DNA of 64,000 nucleotides from Thermoplasmata archaeon (GCA_022749895.1 JAKIWS010000006.1:1-64000); one strand, 5' to 3'. Counted from the first letter of the stretch, positions 10,147-19,886 are shown. Notes: generated by a model not told the origin, from the letters alone. Numbers and translations are program-made.

Positions 10147-10380
10147 CGCCGACCGTTCGTCGAAATTGACGGAAGAACTTATCGCCGCAACGGAATCGAG
10201 GTACCGCGTCGCTGGGGTACCGACCGCTCCCCGAAACGAAGGAAGGTCGATCACGCCGCGGAAACTTTCCGGAGTGGACAAACGGGGAAGGCACCGGTCG
10301 ACGGGCTCCGAGCCTAGCGGACGGGGCCACCCTGAGCTCGTTCGACCGGTACCCGAGGCCAATCTCCGTAATGCGCCGAC

Positions 10381-10395
10381 ACTCTATATAGGTTC
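10381..10395 (+). promoter_or_regulatory. Strong archaeal TATA-like element
   Basis: 'actctatataggttcc' about 285 bp upstream of the next credible + strand start codon (10674). Confidence 0.45.
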
Positions 10396-10673
10396 CGGGT
10401 GGGGCGGAGGGTGAACGAAGCACCCCCGCGCCACCGCGAACGGAGGGGTCGGGCCATCCGCTCGGGGCGCCGCACGACGGACCCCGGAAGGGGGCGACCT
10501 ACGTTGATTCCGGCGTGTCGGCGGTTTGGGAAGGTTCAAGAAGCAGGCCGTTCCACAGAAAAGGCAGAGGCCCGGCGATGCGCCGAGGCCCGAACGGAGC
10601 CGGACACACCGGTTCCGCGCTCCTACCGGGTAGGCGCGACGGGCCGGTGGACCGCCTTCGGCCAACGGTCGGC

Positions 10674-11069
10674 ATGACGGACGTCCTTGTCGCGGGCGGT
10701 AGCGAGGAGACCCGGCTCTTGCTCCGGGGGTTGCTCCGCCTCCACCACCACCGGGTCGTTGGGGATCTCGGTTCGGGGACCGCCACCCTGACCATCCCCC
10801 CAGACTCCAAAGAACTCGTCGTCGTCGTCGACGCCGATCTCCAGGACCCGGAGTGGGAGAAGGCGATCGGGGATGCCCGCCGGCAGCACGGGAATCTCAA
10901 GGTGGTCCTGCTCACCGCCACGCGCTCGACGGAGGTGCTGGCGAAGGCGAAGAACCTCGGTGTGGCGGCCATCGTTCGGCGACCGTTTGCCGTTCGGGAG
11001 CTGATCGACGCGGTCGGACCCTCCCCGCCTCCCGCGCCCTCGGACGCGAGCCGCCCGGGTCCGGGCTAG
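10674..11069 (+). CDS. Stand-alone receiver-like (CheY/response regulator) protein
   Basis: MTDVLVAGGSEETRLLLRGLL ... VVVVDADLQDPEWEKAI ... VVLLTATRSTEVLAKAKNLGVAAIVRRPFAVRELIDAV. Confidence 0.65.
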   Translation: MTDVLVAGGSEETRLLLRGLLRLHHHRVVGDLGSGTATLTIPPDSKELVVVVDADLQDPEWEKAIGDARRQHGNLKVVLLTATRSTEVLAKAKNLGVAAIVRRPFAVRELIDAVGPSPPPAPSDASRPGPG

Positions 11070-12286
11070 CCGTCCCCGTCGCCGGCCCCTTCCCGCTTTC
11101 CCGGGCGGCCCAGACGCTGCACGGCCTTGATCGTCGCCCCCGGGCGAGGCAGCGACCGGAACTCCGCCGGGGTCACCCAACGAAGGGGGGCGTCCGGGCG
11201 TTCGGCGGCGGGGCGACCCCTCGCAGGCCCGCGGAAAAGATAGAGCTCGACCGAGAAATGACTGTAGGAGTGTCGGATCACCCCCGCCGGGGCGAGTTTC
11301 TCGGCCTTCAGGCCGGTCTCCTCCCGTAGTTCCCGGCGGGCCGCCGCCTCGAGCGACTCGCCCCGGTGCGGCTTTCCCCCTGGGAACTCCCATAGGCCGC
11401 CCAGAAGACCCCCCACCGGTCGGCGACGGACGAGCCACCGACCCCGGCGTTCGACGACCACAACGGCCGCGACGAGACGGGGGCGCCGCACCGCCCGCCG
11501 GGGTCGCGGGATCGCGGAGGGATCTTCGAGCGTCCGGAATGCCCGACAGTTCGACCGGAGGGGGCAGAGCGGGCACAACGGGTGGCGGGGGAGGCAGACC
11601 GTCTCCCCCAGCTCCATGATCGCCTCGTTGAAGGCGCCCGCGCGGGCCGGAGGTAGGTAACGGGCGAGCTCCCGTTCGAGGCGCCGTCGCGTGACCGGGC
11701 TCCGCAGGTCGCCCGGATCCCGTCGGAGCCGCGCGGCGACCCTAAGCCCGTTCGCCTCGAGCGCGACGACCGGTTCGTCGAACGCCAGGCTCGCTACGGC
11801 GGCCGAGATGTACGGTCCAACGCCCGGCAGCTCCGCCCACTGCGCCCGGGTTGTGGGCAATCGGCCCTGGTGATGGTCGACGAGGTCCCGCGCGGCGCGG
11901 TGGAGCCGATGGGCGCGGGCGTAGTAGCCGGCACCCTCCCAGAGCTTGAGGACCTCCTGCATATCGGCGCGCGCCAAGGTGCGCAGGTCCGGGAACCGGC
12001 CGACGAATCGCTCGAAGTACGGCCGGGCCTGGGCGACCTGCGTCTGTTGCAGGAGGACCTCGGCGACCCAGATCCTGTAGGGGTCGCGGTCGCGCCGCCA
12101 CGGAAGAGGTCGCTTGTGGGCGTCGAACCAGGCCAGGAGGCGCTGAGCGGCGCGACGCGGAGGAATGGGGCGTGGGCGCGGGACGGAGCGGATCGACGGT
12201 ATCCCCTCTCTCGACAGGAACGTAGAGTTCAAATCCCCAACCGGGCTCGATTGCTTGGCGCAAGGCACCGATGGGGAACGAAACAC
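11066..12286 (-). CDS. mutY: A/G-specific adenine glycosylase with C-terminal NUDIX domain (start uncertain; overlaps divergent trx)
   Basis: PYRIWVAEVLLQQTQV, LPGVGPYISAAV, FeS cysteines CLPRHPLCPLCPLRSNC, NUDIX box GGKPHRGESLEAAARRELREETG. Confidence 0.92.
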   Translation of the reverse strand: MFRSPSVPCAKQSSPVGDLNSTFLSREGIPSIRSVPRPRPIPPRRAAQRLLAWFDAHKRPLPWRRDRDPYRIWVAEVLLQQTQVAQARPYFERFVGRFPDLRTLARADMQEVLKLWEGAGYYARAHRLHRAARDLVDHHQGRLPTTRAQWAELPGVGPYISAAVASLAFDEPVVALEANGLRVAARLRRDPGDLRSPVTRRRLERELARYLPPARAGAFNEAIMELGETVCLPRHPLCPLCPLRSNCRAFRTLEDPSAIPRPRRAVRRPRLVAAVVVVERRGRWLVRRRPVGGLLGGLWEFPGGKPHRGESLEAAARRELREETGLKAEKLAPAGVIRHSYSHFSVELYLFRGPARGRPAAERPDAPLRWVTPAEFRSLPRPGATIKAVQRLGRPGKREGAGDGDG

Positions 12287-12609
12287 TGATCCTGGTCAAC
12301 GACGACACGTTCGACGAGGAGGTCATCCGCTCGCCGCTTCCCGTGGTCGTGGATTTCTACGCTGAGTGGTGCGCGCCGTGCCGGAGCGCGGAACCGGCGC
12401 TCGTCGACCTCTCCGCCCGCCTGGTCGGCCGCGTCAAGTTCACGAAAGTCGACGTCGGGGAGGCCGACCGCGTGACGCGGTCGTACGGTATTCACTCGAT
12501 CCCGACGTACTTGTTCGTCGCCCAGGGGCGCGAGCGCGGTCGCGAGGTCGGACCCGTGAGCCCGACCGAGTTCCGTACGATCCTCCAGAAGTACTTCTCG
12601 TTCGCCTGA
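12271..12609 (+). CDS. trxA: Thioredoxin
   Basis: VVVDFYAEWCAPCRSAEPAL, KVDVGEADRVTRSYGIHSIPTYLFV. Confidence 0.9.
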   Translation: MGNETLILVNDDTFDEEVIRSPLPVVVDFYAEWCAPCRSAEPALVDLSARLVGRVKFTKVDVGEADRVTRSYGIHSIPTYLFVAQGRERGREVGPVSPTEFRTILQKYFSFA

Positions 12610-12637
12610 ACGACCGGCGCGCTTCCGCGCGCGGCGA

Positions 12638-14197
12638 CTAGTGGCGGAAGATCCGCCACCCGGTAAAGTACATCGCCATCTTCCACCGCTCCGCGGCGGC
12701 GATGATCTCCGCGTCGCGCATGCTGCCGCCCGGCTGGATGATCGCGGCGACGCCGGCCGCGCCGGCGACGTCGATCCCGTCGGCGAACGGGAAGAAGGCG
12801 TCCGACGCGAGGACCGATCCTTTCGCTCGGGGGCCGGCGACCTCGACCGCGAGTTCGACCGCCTTCACGCGCGTCGGTTGCCCGGAGCCGATGCCGACCG
12901 TCGACGAGCCCTGGGCGAGGACGATACAGTTCGACCGGGCGTGTCGGGCGACGCGCCACGCGAAATCGAGGGCGCACCCCTCCGGCGGCGACGCGGTGCG
13001 CGAGGTGACGGCACGGAACTCACCGGGGGCGAGCTCGCGTTGGTCCGTCTCCTGGAGGAGGAGATGCCCGAGGGTGCTGCGAAGCTCCCACCGGGGGATC
13101 GTGAGATCGGGCGGCACCACGACGACCAGCTTCAGCTTCGGTCGTCGCTCCAGGAGGGGCATCGCCGCGTCCTCGAACTCCGGGGCGGCCAGCGTGTCGA
13201 CGAACACTCCGTGGAGGATCGGTGGTAGGTCCGGGGGGACGGGCCGGTTGACGGCGATCGCACAGCCGTAGCGGGCCACGGGGTCGGTCGCGATCGCCTG
13301 CGTGACCGCTTCCGAGATCGTCGCGCCCGACGCGACCCCGCACGGCGTGGCGTGCTTGACGACCGCCGCCGTGGGCGTGGGGAACTCGGCGACGATGCGT
13401 ACGGCCGTATCGAGGTCGATCAAGTTGGTGTACGAGAGGGGCGCGCCCTTCCGGAGGGCGAGTCCGGTCGCCGAGATCGGTGCGGAGTCCGGGGCCAGTA
13501 GGTGAAAGTCGGCGGCAGCCTGGTGCGGGTTCTCGCCGTACCGCATCTCTTGGCGGGTTCGCCGCAGCAGGAGGAGTTCGGGGAACTTGGTGACCTCCGG
13601 CGCGAGACCGACCGCAATCTCGGTGTCGTAGGCGGCACATCGGATGAAGGCGGCCTCGGCCAGCCGCTGGCGGAGCGGACGGGCGGTCGATCCGCCGGTG
13701 CCCGCGAGTTCCTGGAGGACCCCGTCGTACTCACCCGGGTCGGAAACGACGGTCACCCAGGCGAAGTTCTTCGCCGCCGCTCGGGCGAGCGTGACGCCGC
13801 CGACATCGATAGCCTCGATGCGTTCCGCGATGTCACCGTGGCGCCGGTTGACCGCAACGAACGGGTAGAAGTTCACCGCGACGAGGTCGATCGGGAGCCA
13901 CCCCTCACGCTCCAGCTCCTCGAGGCCCGCGGGCGTGCGCGGCGCGAGGATCGGGCCTATGACGGCCGGGTGCAGAGTCTTGACGCGCCCGCCGAGGGAG
14001 GCCGTGACGCCGCCGATCTCCTCGACCGACTTCGCCGGGATCCCGTGGTCGTCGAGGTGGGTCCGGGTCCCTTTCGTCGCGACGAGCTCGACGCCGTGTT
14101 CGAGCAGGCCGCGGGCGAACTTGGCGAGGCCGTCGGTCGCGTGGACGGAGAGGAGCGCCCGCCGTACCCGGACCGGCTCGGTCGCGTCGGACGGCAC
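12638..14197 (-). CDS. purH: Bifunctional AICAR formyltransferase / IMP cyclohydrolase
   Basis: GLLEHGVELVATKGTRTHLDDHGI, GGRVKTLHPAVIG, LRYGENPHQ, VVKHATPCGVA, ASDAFFPFADGIDVAGAAGVAAIIQPGGSMRD, FTGWRIFRH. Confidence 0.95.
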   Translation of the reverse strand: MPSDATEPVRVRRALLSVHATDGLAKFARGLLEHGVELVATKGTRTHLDDHGIPAKSVEEIGGVTASLGGRVKTLHPAVIGPILAPRTPAGLEELEREGWLPIDLVAVNFYPFVAVNRRHGDIAERIEAIDVGGVTLARAAAKNFAWVTVVSDPGEYDGVLQELAGTGGSTARPLRQRLAEAAFIRCAAYDTEIAVGLAPEVTKFPELLLLRRTRQEMRYGENPHQAAADFHLLAPDSAPISATGLALRKGAPLSYTNLIDLDTAVRIVAEFPTPTAAVVKHATPCGVASGATISEAVTQAIATDPVARYGCAIAVNRPVPPDLPPILHGVFVDTLAAPEFEDAAMPLLERRPKLKLVVVVPPDLTIPRWELRSTLGHLLLQETDQRELAPGEFRAVTSRTASPPEGCALDFAWRVARHARSNCIVLAQGSSTVGIGSGQPTRVKAVELAVEVAGPRAKGSVLASDAFFPFADGIDVAGAAGVAAIIQPGGSMRDAEIIAAAERWKMAMYFTGWRIFRH

Positions 14198-14263
14198 AGC
14201 GCGTACCCGGACCTCGGAGCGAGGGAGCGAGATAAGTCTGTCGAGAAAAGCGGGCGGCTGCCG

Positions 14264-15799
14264 TCAGTCGATGGTGACGGCGAGCGTGAGCACGGTGATC
14301 GTGATCTCCTGGGCGACGATCGGTACGACGATCCGCTCGAAGGTCGCCGGGGGCGGCGCGAGGCAGGTGTACGGGCTCGGGATCGGGACGATCGGGACGC
14401 ACGTCGTCCCGGACGGGACCATCGCGTGCATCGCCCCGAAGAACATAGACCAGGCGCCCGGGTACAGGGTCGTCAGGTTGAGGAAGTACGGGGAGGTCAG
14501 CGCGGTGGTGGCGTTGAAGCCCCCAATCGTCACGGTGTGGGCGCTCAGGAGGGCGGTCGCGATCGCCGCCGTGGTCACGCCGGATTCCGACGAGTAATTG
14601 CCGATGAGACCCACCAAGGTCAGCGAGACGGCGACGCCGAGGAGCGCTTGCACGAAGTTGATCGGGGGCGGGTCGACCATCGTCGACGCCCCGCCGGCCT
14701 GTCCTTCGACGACCGCGCCGTTATCGTACGCGACGACGGCGCGCGGGATGTAGATATTGTCGATCGCCACCTGGATCCCACCGAGCTCTTGGGTGGTGTA
14801 GCTCGTCGCGTAGGTCTTCGTGAAGCCGCACTGGACGAAGCCGCTCTTGTTCGACCAGGTGATCGACTCGTTCTTGCCCCCGCCGCCGGGGTAGGTCTGC
14901 TTGTGGTTGGGGGTGGTCCACCCCACCAAGTTCCACCAGGTGACGGTCATGTTCAGATTCGTGCCCCCGGACGACAAGGTCCCGATCGTATCCGTCCCGG
15001 AGAGGTTCCCCGCGGGGCAGGTCTGCCCGTATTCACCGGAAAACAGGACCGAGAGCTTCGACCCACTGGCCGACGAGCTCGAGCCGGAGGGATTGAAATT
15101 GAACGTGTTGCCCTGACCGTAGAACCAGAACGCGGTCGTCGGGGCGGTGGTCGAGTCCGCGCCGTTCTTGTTGTACGTCACGGTGTTGTTCGACCCGTTG
15201 ACGACGAGCCGGAGGAATTTCGCGTTACCGCCGGTCCAAACGACGTTGATCGTGTCGTTGTTGCCGGTCAGGTTGTAGTTGAGGGCGTTCGAGCCTCCGG
15301 AGATGGTCACGGTGAACGTACTCGCGTTGACCCCGCTCTCGTTCCACCAGTCGACCTTGCTCGCGGTCGAACAGGTGCCGGCCCCCCCGCTGAGGCAGGC
15401 ACTCCCCGTGTTCCAGTTGGGGTTCACCGGGACGATTTCCCCGACGGCGTACTTGCTCTGCGCCCTCGCCGACCCGCCGGTGAGCGACAACGTCGAGGTC
15501 GCGCCGATGCCGAACGGGGGACTCGCCTGGGAACCCAACGTGACGGGGGAAGCGAGGGTGAGGTGAAGATTCGGGTTCTCCGCCTCCGCTTGGATCGTGG
15601 ATTGGAGCCGTCCGACCTGATTCTCCACCAGCAGGACGTGGCGAAGCTCGAGGTCGCTCATCACCCCGGGAAGCGGCGTGAGGACGAACTGGGTCACGAA
15701 CGTCACGACGAGCAGGAGTCCGAGCACGGTCGCGATGGCGCTCACCTGGCCGCGGCGGGCGCGGTTGCGACGCTGACGAATAGTACGGGGCCGGAGCAC
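14264..15799 (-). CDS. Surface/pilin-like secreted protein with N- and C-terminal hydrophobic segments
   Basis: RRNRARRGQVSAIATVLGLLLVVTFVTQFVL N-terminus; Ser/Thr/Asn/Gly-rich ectodomain; C-terminal hydrophobic helices. Confidence 0.6.
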   Translation of the reverse strand: MLRPRTIRQRRNRARRGQVSAIATVLGLLLVVTFVTQFVLTPLPGVMSDLELRHVLLVENQVGRLQSTIQAEAENPNLHLTLASPVTLGSQASPPFGIGATSTLSLTGGSARAQSKYAVGEIVPVNPNWNTGSACLSGGAGTCSTASKVDWWNESGVNASTFTVTISGGSNALNYNLTGNNDTINVVWTGGNAKFLRLVVNGSNNTVTYNKNGADSTTAPTTAFWFYGQGNTFNFNPSGSSSSASGSKLSVLFSGEYGQTCPAGNLSGTDTIGTLSSGGTNLNMTVTWWNLVGWTTPNHKQTYPGGGGKNESITWSNKSGFVQCGFTKTYATSYTTQELGGIQVAIDNIYIPRAVVAYDNGAVVEGQAGGASTMVDPPPINFVQALLGVAVSLTLVGLIGNYSSESGVTTAAIATALLSAHTVTIGGFNATTALTSPYFLNLTTLYPGAWSMFFGAMHAMVPSGTTCVPIVPIPSPYTCLAPPPATFERIVVPIVAQEITITVLTLAVTID

Positions 15800-15838
15800 G
15801 AACGCCCACCCTTCCGGGCGTAGTACAACGCTGCCCCG

Positions 15839-15851
15839 GGGTATTTATACC
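15839..15851 (-). promoter_or_regulatory. TATA box of the pilin-like gene
   Basis: 'ggtataaatacc' on the minus strand about 40 bp upstream of the start at 15799. Confidence 0.55.
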
Positions 15852-15989
15852 GTCGTCTGCGCGCTACCGAGACTCGACCACCGGCGGACTCCCGCCCCCC
15901 GGTGGCCGCGGCGGGGAGTACCTCCCGACCCCCGTGACGGCGGTCTTATAGTGGCGGTCCGCGGTCGCGTGGGTGTATCCCGGGCGACC

Positions 15990-16694
15990 ATGGTGGATTT
16001 CGCGCAGCCGGTCCTCGAGTCGATGGACCCGGTGTTCGTCTGGGGGGCGAACCGAACGGCCGTCGCGGTGGTGGCGTACGCTGTAGCGAACGATTTCGAC
16101 CGGCCGCTCATGTGGCTCGAGATCCGGGACCCGAACGGCGCGGCCGACGCGTACGCGTCGATGCTCGACCCGCTGGTCCCGGTGACCCGGCACTACCAAA
16201 CGAAGACGCCGGAAGAGCTCGCGCCCGAGACGGCGGCCGCCAATCTGGCGGCCTGGAGCCTGATCCGTTCGGACGAACCCACCGAGGAGGTGACGAAGCT
16301 CGTCAAGTTCCTCAGCCTCCCCCAGGCGGTACAGCAGCTCACCGCCGAGATGACCCCGGGTGGGGGCGAAGCCGTCCTGTTCGTCACGAACTCCGACCGC
16401 CTGGCGCCGATCTACCCCGAGGAGGTCGCGTCGACCCAGTCGTACGTTCAGGCGATCCGCCAGCAGTCGATCAAGCTCGTCGCCACGTTCGCCGGTGGCG
16501 AGCGGAAGGACCGGTTCGCTTACGAGCATGTCTTCCGGGTCGATGTTCCCGAACGTACCGACTGGCAGAGCGGGACGGTGACCTGCGAGCAGGGCGAAGC
16601 GCCGGTCGGAACGGCGGGGGCGACCCCCACCCGGCTCGCCGAGATCCACTGCGTTGCCCGCGTGCTCCGGCGCCTCGGGCACGCGACGACCTAG
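15990..16694 (+). CDS. Conserved hypothetical protein, RecA/ATPase-like fold possible
   Basis: Long ORF with good codon structure; 'cttatagtgg' TATA-like element at ~15945 favours ATG 15990 over the upstream GTG 15951. Confidence 0.55.
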   Translation: MVDFAQPVLESMDPVFVWGANRTAVAVVAYAVANDFDRPLMWLEIRDPNGAADAYASMLDPLVPVTRHYQTKTPEELAPETAAANLAAWSLIRSDEPTEEVTKLVKFLSLPQAVQQLTAEMTPGGGEAVLFVTNSDRLAPIYPEEVASTQSYVQAIRQQSIKLVATFAGGERKDRFAYEHVFRVDVPERTDWQSGTVTCEQGEAPVGTAGATPTRLAEIHCVARVLRRLGHATT

Positions 16695-17071
16695 GTCGAA
16701 TCGATCGCCGGGCCGTCCCCGGTCCCTGAGGTCGTTCGCCCGCGGATCCACGCCTTTCCCTTGAGCAGCGTCCCCCAGGTCTTGGCGGTCGAAATGGTGA
16801 CCGGGGTTCCGGTCGGTCCCGGCATCGGGGCGTTCCAGGCACTCCGAGCGAGGCGGGCGACGCGATGGTTGACCTCCACGAGCGCTCGGCGACCTTCGAG
16901 CCGGATGAGACGTACTCGACCGGGCGACGAGGTCGCGGCGGCGAGCCGCTCTCCGAGCGCCCGCTCGAGCCAGCGGGGCGAGACGAAAGGTGCCCCCGCC
17001 ACCTCGATGCCGAGGTAGCGGGAGCGGTGGGTCAGGTTACCGGACGAGGTCGATGACTTCCTCGGACTCAC
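16691..17071 (-). CDS. rnp2: Probable RNase P protein component 2 (Pop5/Rnp2)
   Basis: RYLGIEVAG ... RVRLIRLEGRRALVEVNHRVARLARSAW ... VTISTAKTWGTLLKGKAW resembles the Pop5 pattern; overlaps the ftsZ 3' end. Confidence 0.55.
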   Translation of the reverse strand: MSPRKSSTSSGNLTHRSRYLGIEVAGAPFVSPRWLERALGERLAAATSSPGRVRLIRLEGRRALVEVNHRVARLARSAWNAPMPGPTGTPVTISTAKTWGTLLKGKAWIRGRTTSGTGDGPAIDST

Positions 17072-18185
17072 CGGCGGCGTAGCCTCCCTTCTGTCCGAGA
17101 AGGCTCACGGCACGGACCCCGGTGATGATCAACAGCACCTTGATGGTGTTCTCGAGCTCCGGGGTGTTCTCGACGGAGCAGCCCCAGATGATCCGGGCCC
17201 GCTTCGAGATCTTGCCGCCGACGAGCGCCGCGGCCTTCTCGGCCTCGCTGACGGTCATGGTAGGGCCCCCGATCACGCGGACGAGCGCGCCGGTAGCGTC
17301 CTTGAGCTCCACGTTCCCGAGCAGCGGGGAGGTGAGCGCCTCGGTCACGGCCTCCGTGACCCGGTCGGTGGCACTCTCGCTCTCGCCGAGCCCGATCAGC
17401 GCGACCCCGCCGTCCTTCATGACGGTCATGATGTCGGCGTAGTCCAGGTTGACGAGCCCCGGCCGCGTCACGATCTCCGTGATCCCCTTGATCCCGGTCA
17501 TGAGCACGGCGTCGGCGAGCTTGAACGCCGCATCGAGCGGCATCCTCGGGACGAGCTCCAAGAGCTTGTCGTTTTGGATGACGATCGTGGTGTCGCAGAC
17601 GCGCCGGAGCCGCTCGAGTCCGTCGCGGGCCTGCTCCATACGGACCGCCCCTTCGGCGGAGAACGGCAACGTGACGACGCCCATCGTGAGTGCGCCGGCC
17701 TCTTTCGCGAGTCGGGCGACAAGGTGGGCGGAACCGGTACCGGTGCCGCCGCCCATCCCCGCGGTGATGAAGACGATGTGACCGCCCTGCAGGAAGGCGC
17801 GCAGCTCTTCCTCGTTCTCGCGGGCCGCCTCTTCACCGATCTCCGGGCGGGCGCCCGCGCCGAGCCCCTTCGTCGCGCGTCGACCGATCAGGATCTTGCG
17901 CGGCGCATGGATGGTCAGGAGGTGCTTCGCGTCGGTGTTGATGGCGCACATCTCGGCGCCCTGGATCCCTTCCTCGACGCAGCGGTTGATCGTATTGGAG
18001 CCGCCGCCCCCGCATCCGACGATCCGGATGTTGACTTTCAGGGTCTCCGCAAGCTTCGCCAACTCCGCGTCGTCGGCGTTCGCGTACGCCGGGACGACCG
18101 GCTTTTTCTCGTCGACCAGGGCTTGGCTTTCCTGGTGCTTGGCGATCGCTTCCTGGATGATTGATTTCATCGTTTCCTTCCTCAC
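17037..18185 (-). CDS. ftsZ: Cell division protein FtsZ
   Basis: IVGCGGGGSNTINR, GMGGGTGTGSAHLVARLAKEAGALTMGVVTLPF, DTTIVIQNDKLLEL, DYADIMTVMKDGGVALIG. Confidence 0.96.
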   Translation of the reverse strand: MRKETMKSIIQEAIAKHQESQALVDEKKPVVPAYANADDAELAKLAETLKVNIRIVGCGGGGSNTINRCVEEGIQGAEMCAINTDAKHLLTIHAPRKILIGRRATKGLGAGARPEIGEEAARENEEELRAFLQGGHIVFITAGMGGGTGTGSAHLVARLAKEAGALTMGVVTLPFSAEGAVRMEQARDGLERLRRVCDTTIVIQNDKLLELVPRMPLDAAFKLADAVLMTGIKGITEIVTRPGLVNLDYADIMTVMKDGGVALIGLGESESATDRVTEAVTEALTSPLLGNVELKDATGALVRVIGGPTMTVSEAEKAAALVGGKISKRARIIWGCSVENTPELENTIKVLLIITGVRAVSLLGQKGGYAAGESEEVIDLVR

Positions 18186-18229
18186 CCGTTTGTCAGACGA
18201 GCGTCATACGCTCTGCTCACAGACTTTGA

Positions 18230-18250
18230 AACTCAGTACTTATACGTGTT
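18230..18250 (-). promoter_or_regulatory. TATA-like element upstream of ftsZ
   Basis: minus-strand 'acgtataagtactg'. Confidence 0.45.
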
Positions 18251-18443
18251 GTTGGACGGGACCTTGAACCGGAACCATCGACCTGTCTCTGGACCAGACT
18301 GAACCGCATCCGCCTCGCTTTCTCCCAGTGAGTAACGACCCGCGGCCGAGTCTCCAACCTGAGTCTACGCGGTCGATTCGCGTCGGGTCGCGGCGGCATT
18401 TTTCACGGCCGGATCCCGCCCGATCGCGGCCGCGCCGACGGGG

Positions 18444-19886
18444 TCAGATGGCGGCCGAGAAAAGTCGCGAGATCGATTCCCGGAACTGGGTCAGACGGGA
18501 GCGATGCGCGTACGATTCCATCGTAATTTCGGTGCAGCGGGTCATGTCGTCCTCGAAGATGCGCCGATACGCCTCGCTCAACTTGGCGTCATAGATCACG
18601 GCGTTCGTCTCGAAATTCCACTTGAAGCTCCGCAGGTCCCAGTTCGCCGACCCGATCGAGGTCGCGAAGTCGTCCACGGTGGCCGTCTTGGCGTGGAGGA
18701 ATCCCGCGTCGTAGCTGAACCCTCGCACGCCGGCGCTGAGCAGCTCGCCGACGTAGGACAGCGAGGCCCAATGGACGAACGGGTGGTCCCCTCTGGTGGG
18801 GATCATGATCCGGACGTCGACGCCCGAGAGCGCGGCGAGACGCAGGGCGGTGAGGACGCTCGGGTCCGGAATGAAGTAGGGCGTCTGCAGGTAGAAGGTC
18901 CGCTTCGCGGAATTGACCATCTTCACGTACTGCTCGCGGGGCGGGTTGTTTGTCGTGTCCGGGCCCCCGCTCACGACCTGGATCGACGCGGTGCCGACGG
19001 GCGTCGACGGCCAGAAGTACGCCGGGCCCAATCCCAATCCCTCGCCGGTCGCGTAGTTCCAGTCGAGCACGAACCGGAGCTGCAAGGAGCGGACCGCCGC
19101 GCCCCGGATCCGGACGGCCGTATCGCGCCAGGCTCCGAGGGGACCCAGGCCGAGGTACTCGTTGCCGATATTGAAGCCCCCCACGAAGCCGACCGTCCCG
19201 TCGATCACGGCGATCTTCCGGTGATTGCGATAGTTCACGCGGAGGCCGATGGACGGAACCAAGGCCCGATAGAACCCGGAGACGCGGGCGCCGAGGGCGG
19301 TGAGGTGGCGGTAACGGAGGCGGGGGATGTTGTTCCCGAGGTCGTCGTAGAGCAGGCGAACCTCGACCCCTTCCCGGGCCTTCCGCTCGAGAGCCTGGAC
19401 CAGCCGCTCGCCGAGCGCGTCGTTCCGGAGGATGTAGTATTCGAGGTGGATGTGCTTCTTCGCGCCGTCGATCGCTTCGAACAGCGCGTCGAACTTGGCG
19501 GCGCCGCTCGTGAAGACGTCGACTTGGTTGCCGGCGGAGAGGAACGCCGCGCTGTTCGCCCACAGCATGCGGGCGAGGTCGGTGTCCGCGGCGAGGGTCC
19601 CGAGGGTCATCTCGGTCTCGTCCGGAACTCCGACCTCCTGACCCTTCCGCACGCGGTCCAGGACGGCCTGGTCACGGGTGGTCTTCAGCCGGAACTCTCG
19701 GGTCTTGAAGTACTTGAATCCGAACAGCAGGTAGATGACGAATCCTCCCACCGGGAAGATTAGGACCAGCAGCAACCAGGCGAGGACGCTCTGGGGTTCC
19801 CGGTTCTCGAAAAAGATCAACGCGAGGATCGTCGCGATGTCGATGAGCACGACCGACCAAGCGAACCAGAGGAGGAGCTCGATCAC
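18444..19886 (-). CDS. Cardiolipin synthase-like phospholipase D family protein (GTG start)
   Basis: Two N-terminal TMs, NREPQSVLAWLLLVLIFPVGGFVIYLLFG; two HKD motifs (NHRKIAVIDGTVGFVGGFNIGNEYLG; LHAKTATVDDFATSIGSANWDLRSF). Confidence 0.9.
   Translation of the reverse strand: MIELLLWFAWSVVLIDIATILALIFFENREPQSVLAWLLLVLIFPVGGFVIYLLFGFKYFKTREFRLKTTRDQAVLDRVRKGQEVGVPDETEMTLGTLAADTDLARMLWANSAAFLSAGNQVDVFTSGAAKFDALFEAIDGAKKHIHLEYYILRNDALGERLVQALERKAREGVEVRLLYDDLGNNIPRLRYRHLTALGARVSGFYRALVPSIGLRVNYRNHRKIAVIDGTVGFVGGFNIGNEYLGLGPLGAWRDTAVRIRGAAVRSLQLRFVLDWNYATGEGLGLGPAYFWPSTPVGTASIQVVSGGPDTTNNPPREQYVKMVNSAKRTFYLQTPYFIPDPSVLTALRLAALSGVDVRIMIPTRGDHPFVHWASLSYVGELLSAGVRGFSYDAGFLHAKTATVDDFATSIGSANWDLRSFKWNFETNAVIYDAKLSEAYRRIFEDDMTRCTEITMESYAHRSRLTQFRESISRLFSAAI

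Noticed and set aside
10405-10660. RNase P RNA or SRP RNA in the region after the TATA box (CCACAGAAAAGGC, CCCCGGAAGGGGGC)
   Set aside because: Short motif resemblances only. The RNase P GAGGAAAGUCC and AAGGGUGAAA blocks and the SRP helix 8 AGCAGCC side are not found, so it is reported only as an unassigned structured region.
12225-12270. Possible second tRNA T-arm (gagttcaaatccccaac)
   Set aside because: No matching acceptor, D or anticodon arms and no T-stem pairing; lies in the mutY/trx start region.
13502-15823. 773-aa + strand ORF
   Set aside because: Antisense to purH and the pilin-like gene; Arg/Gly/Asp-rich GC-driven shadow ORF without domain motifs.
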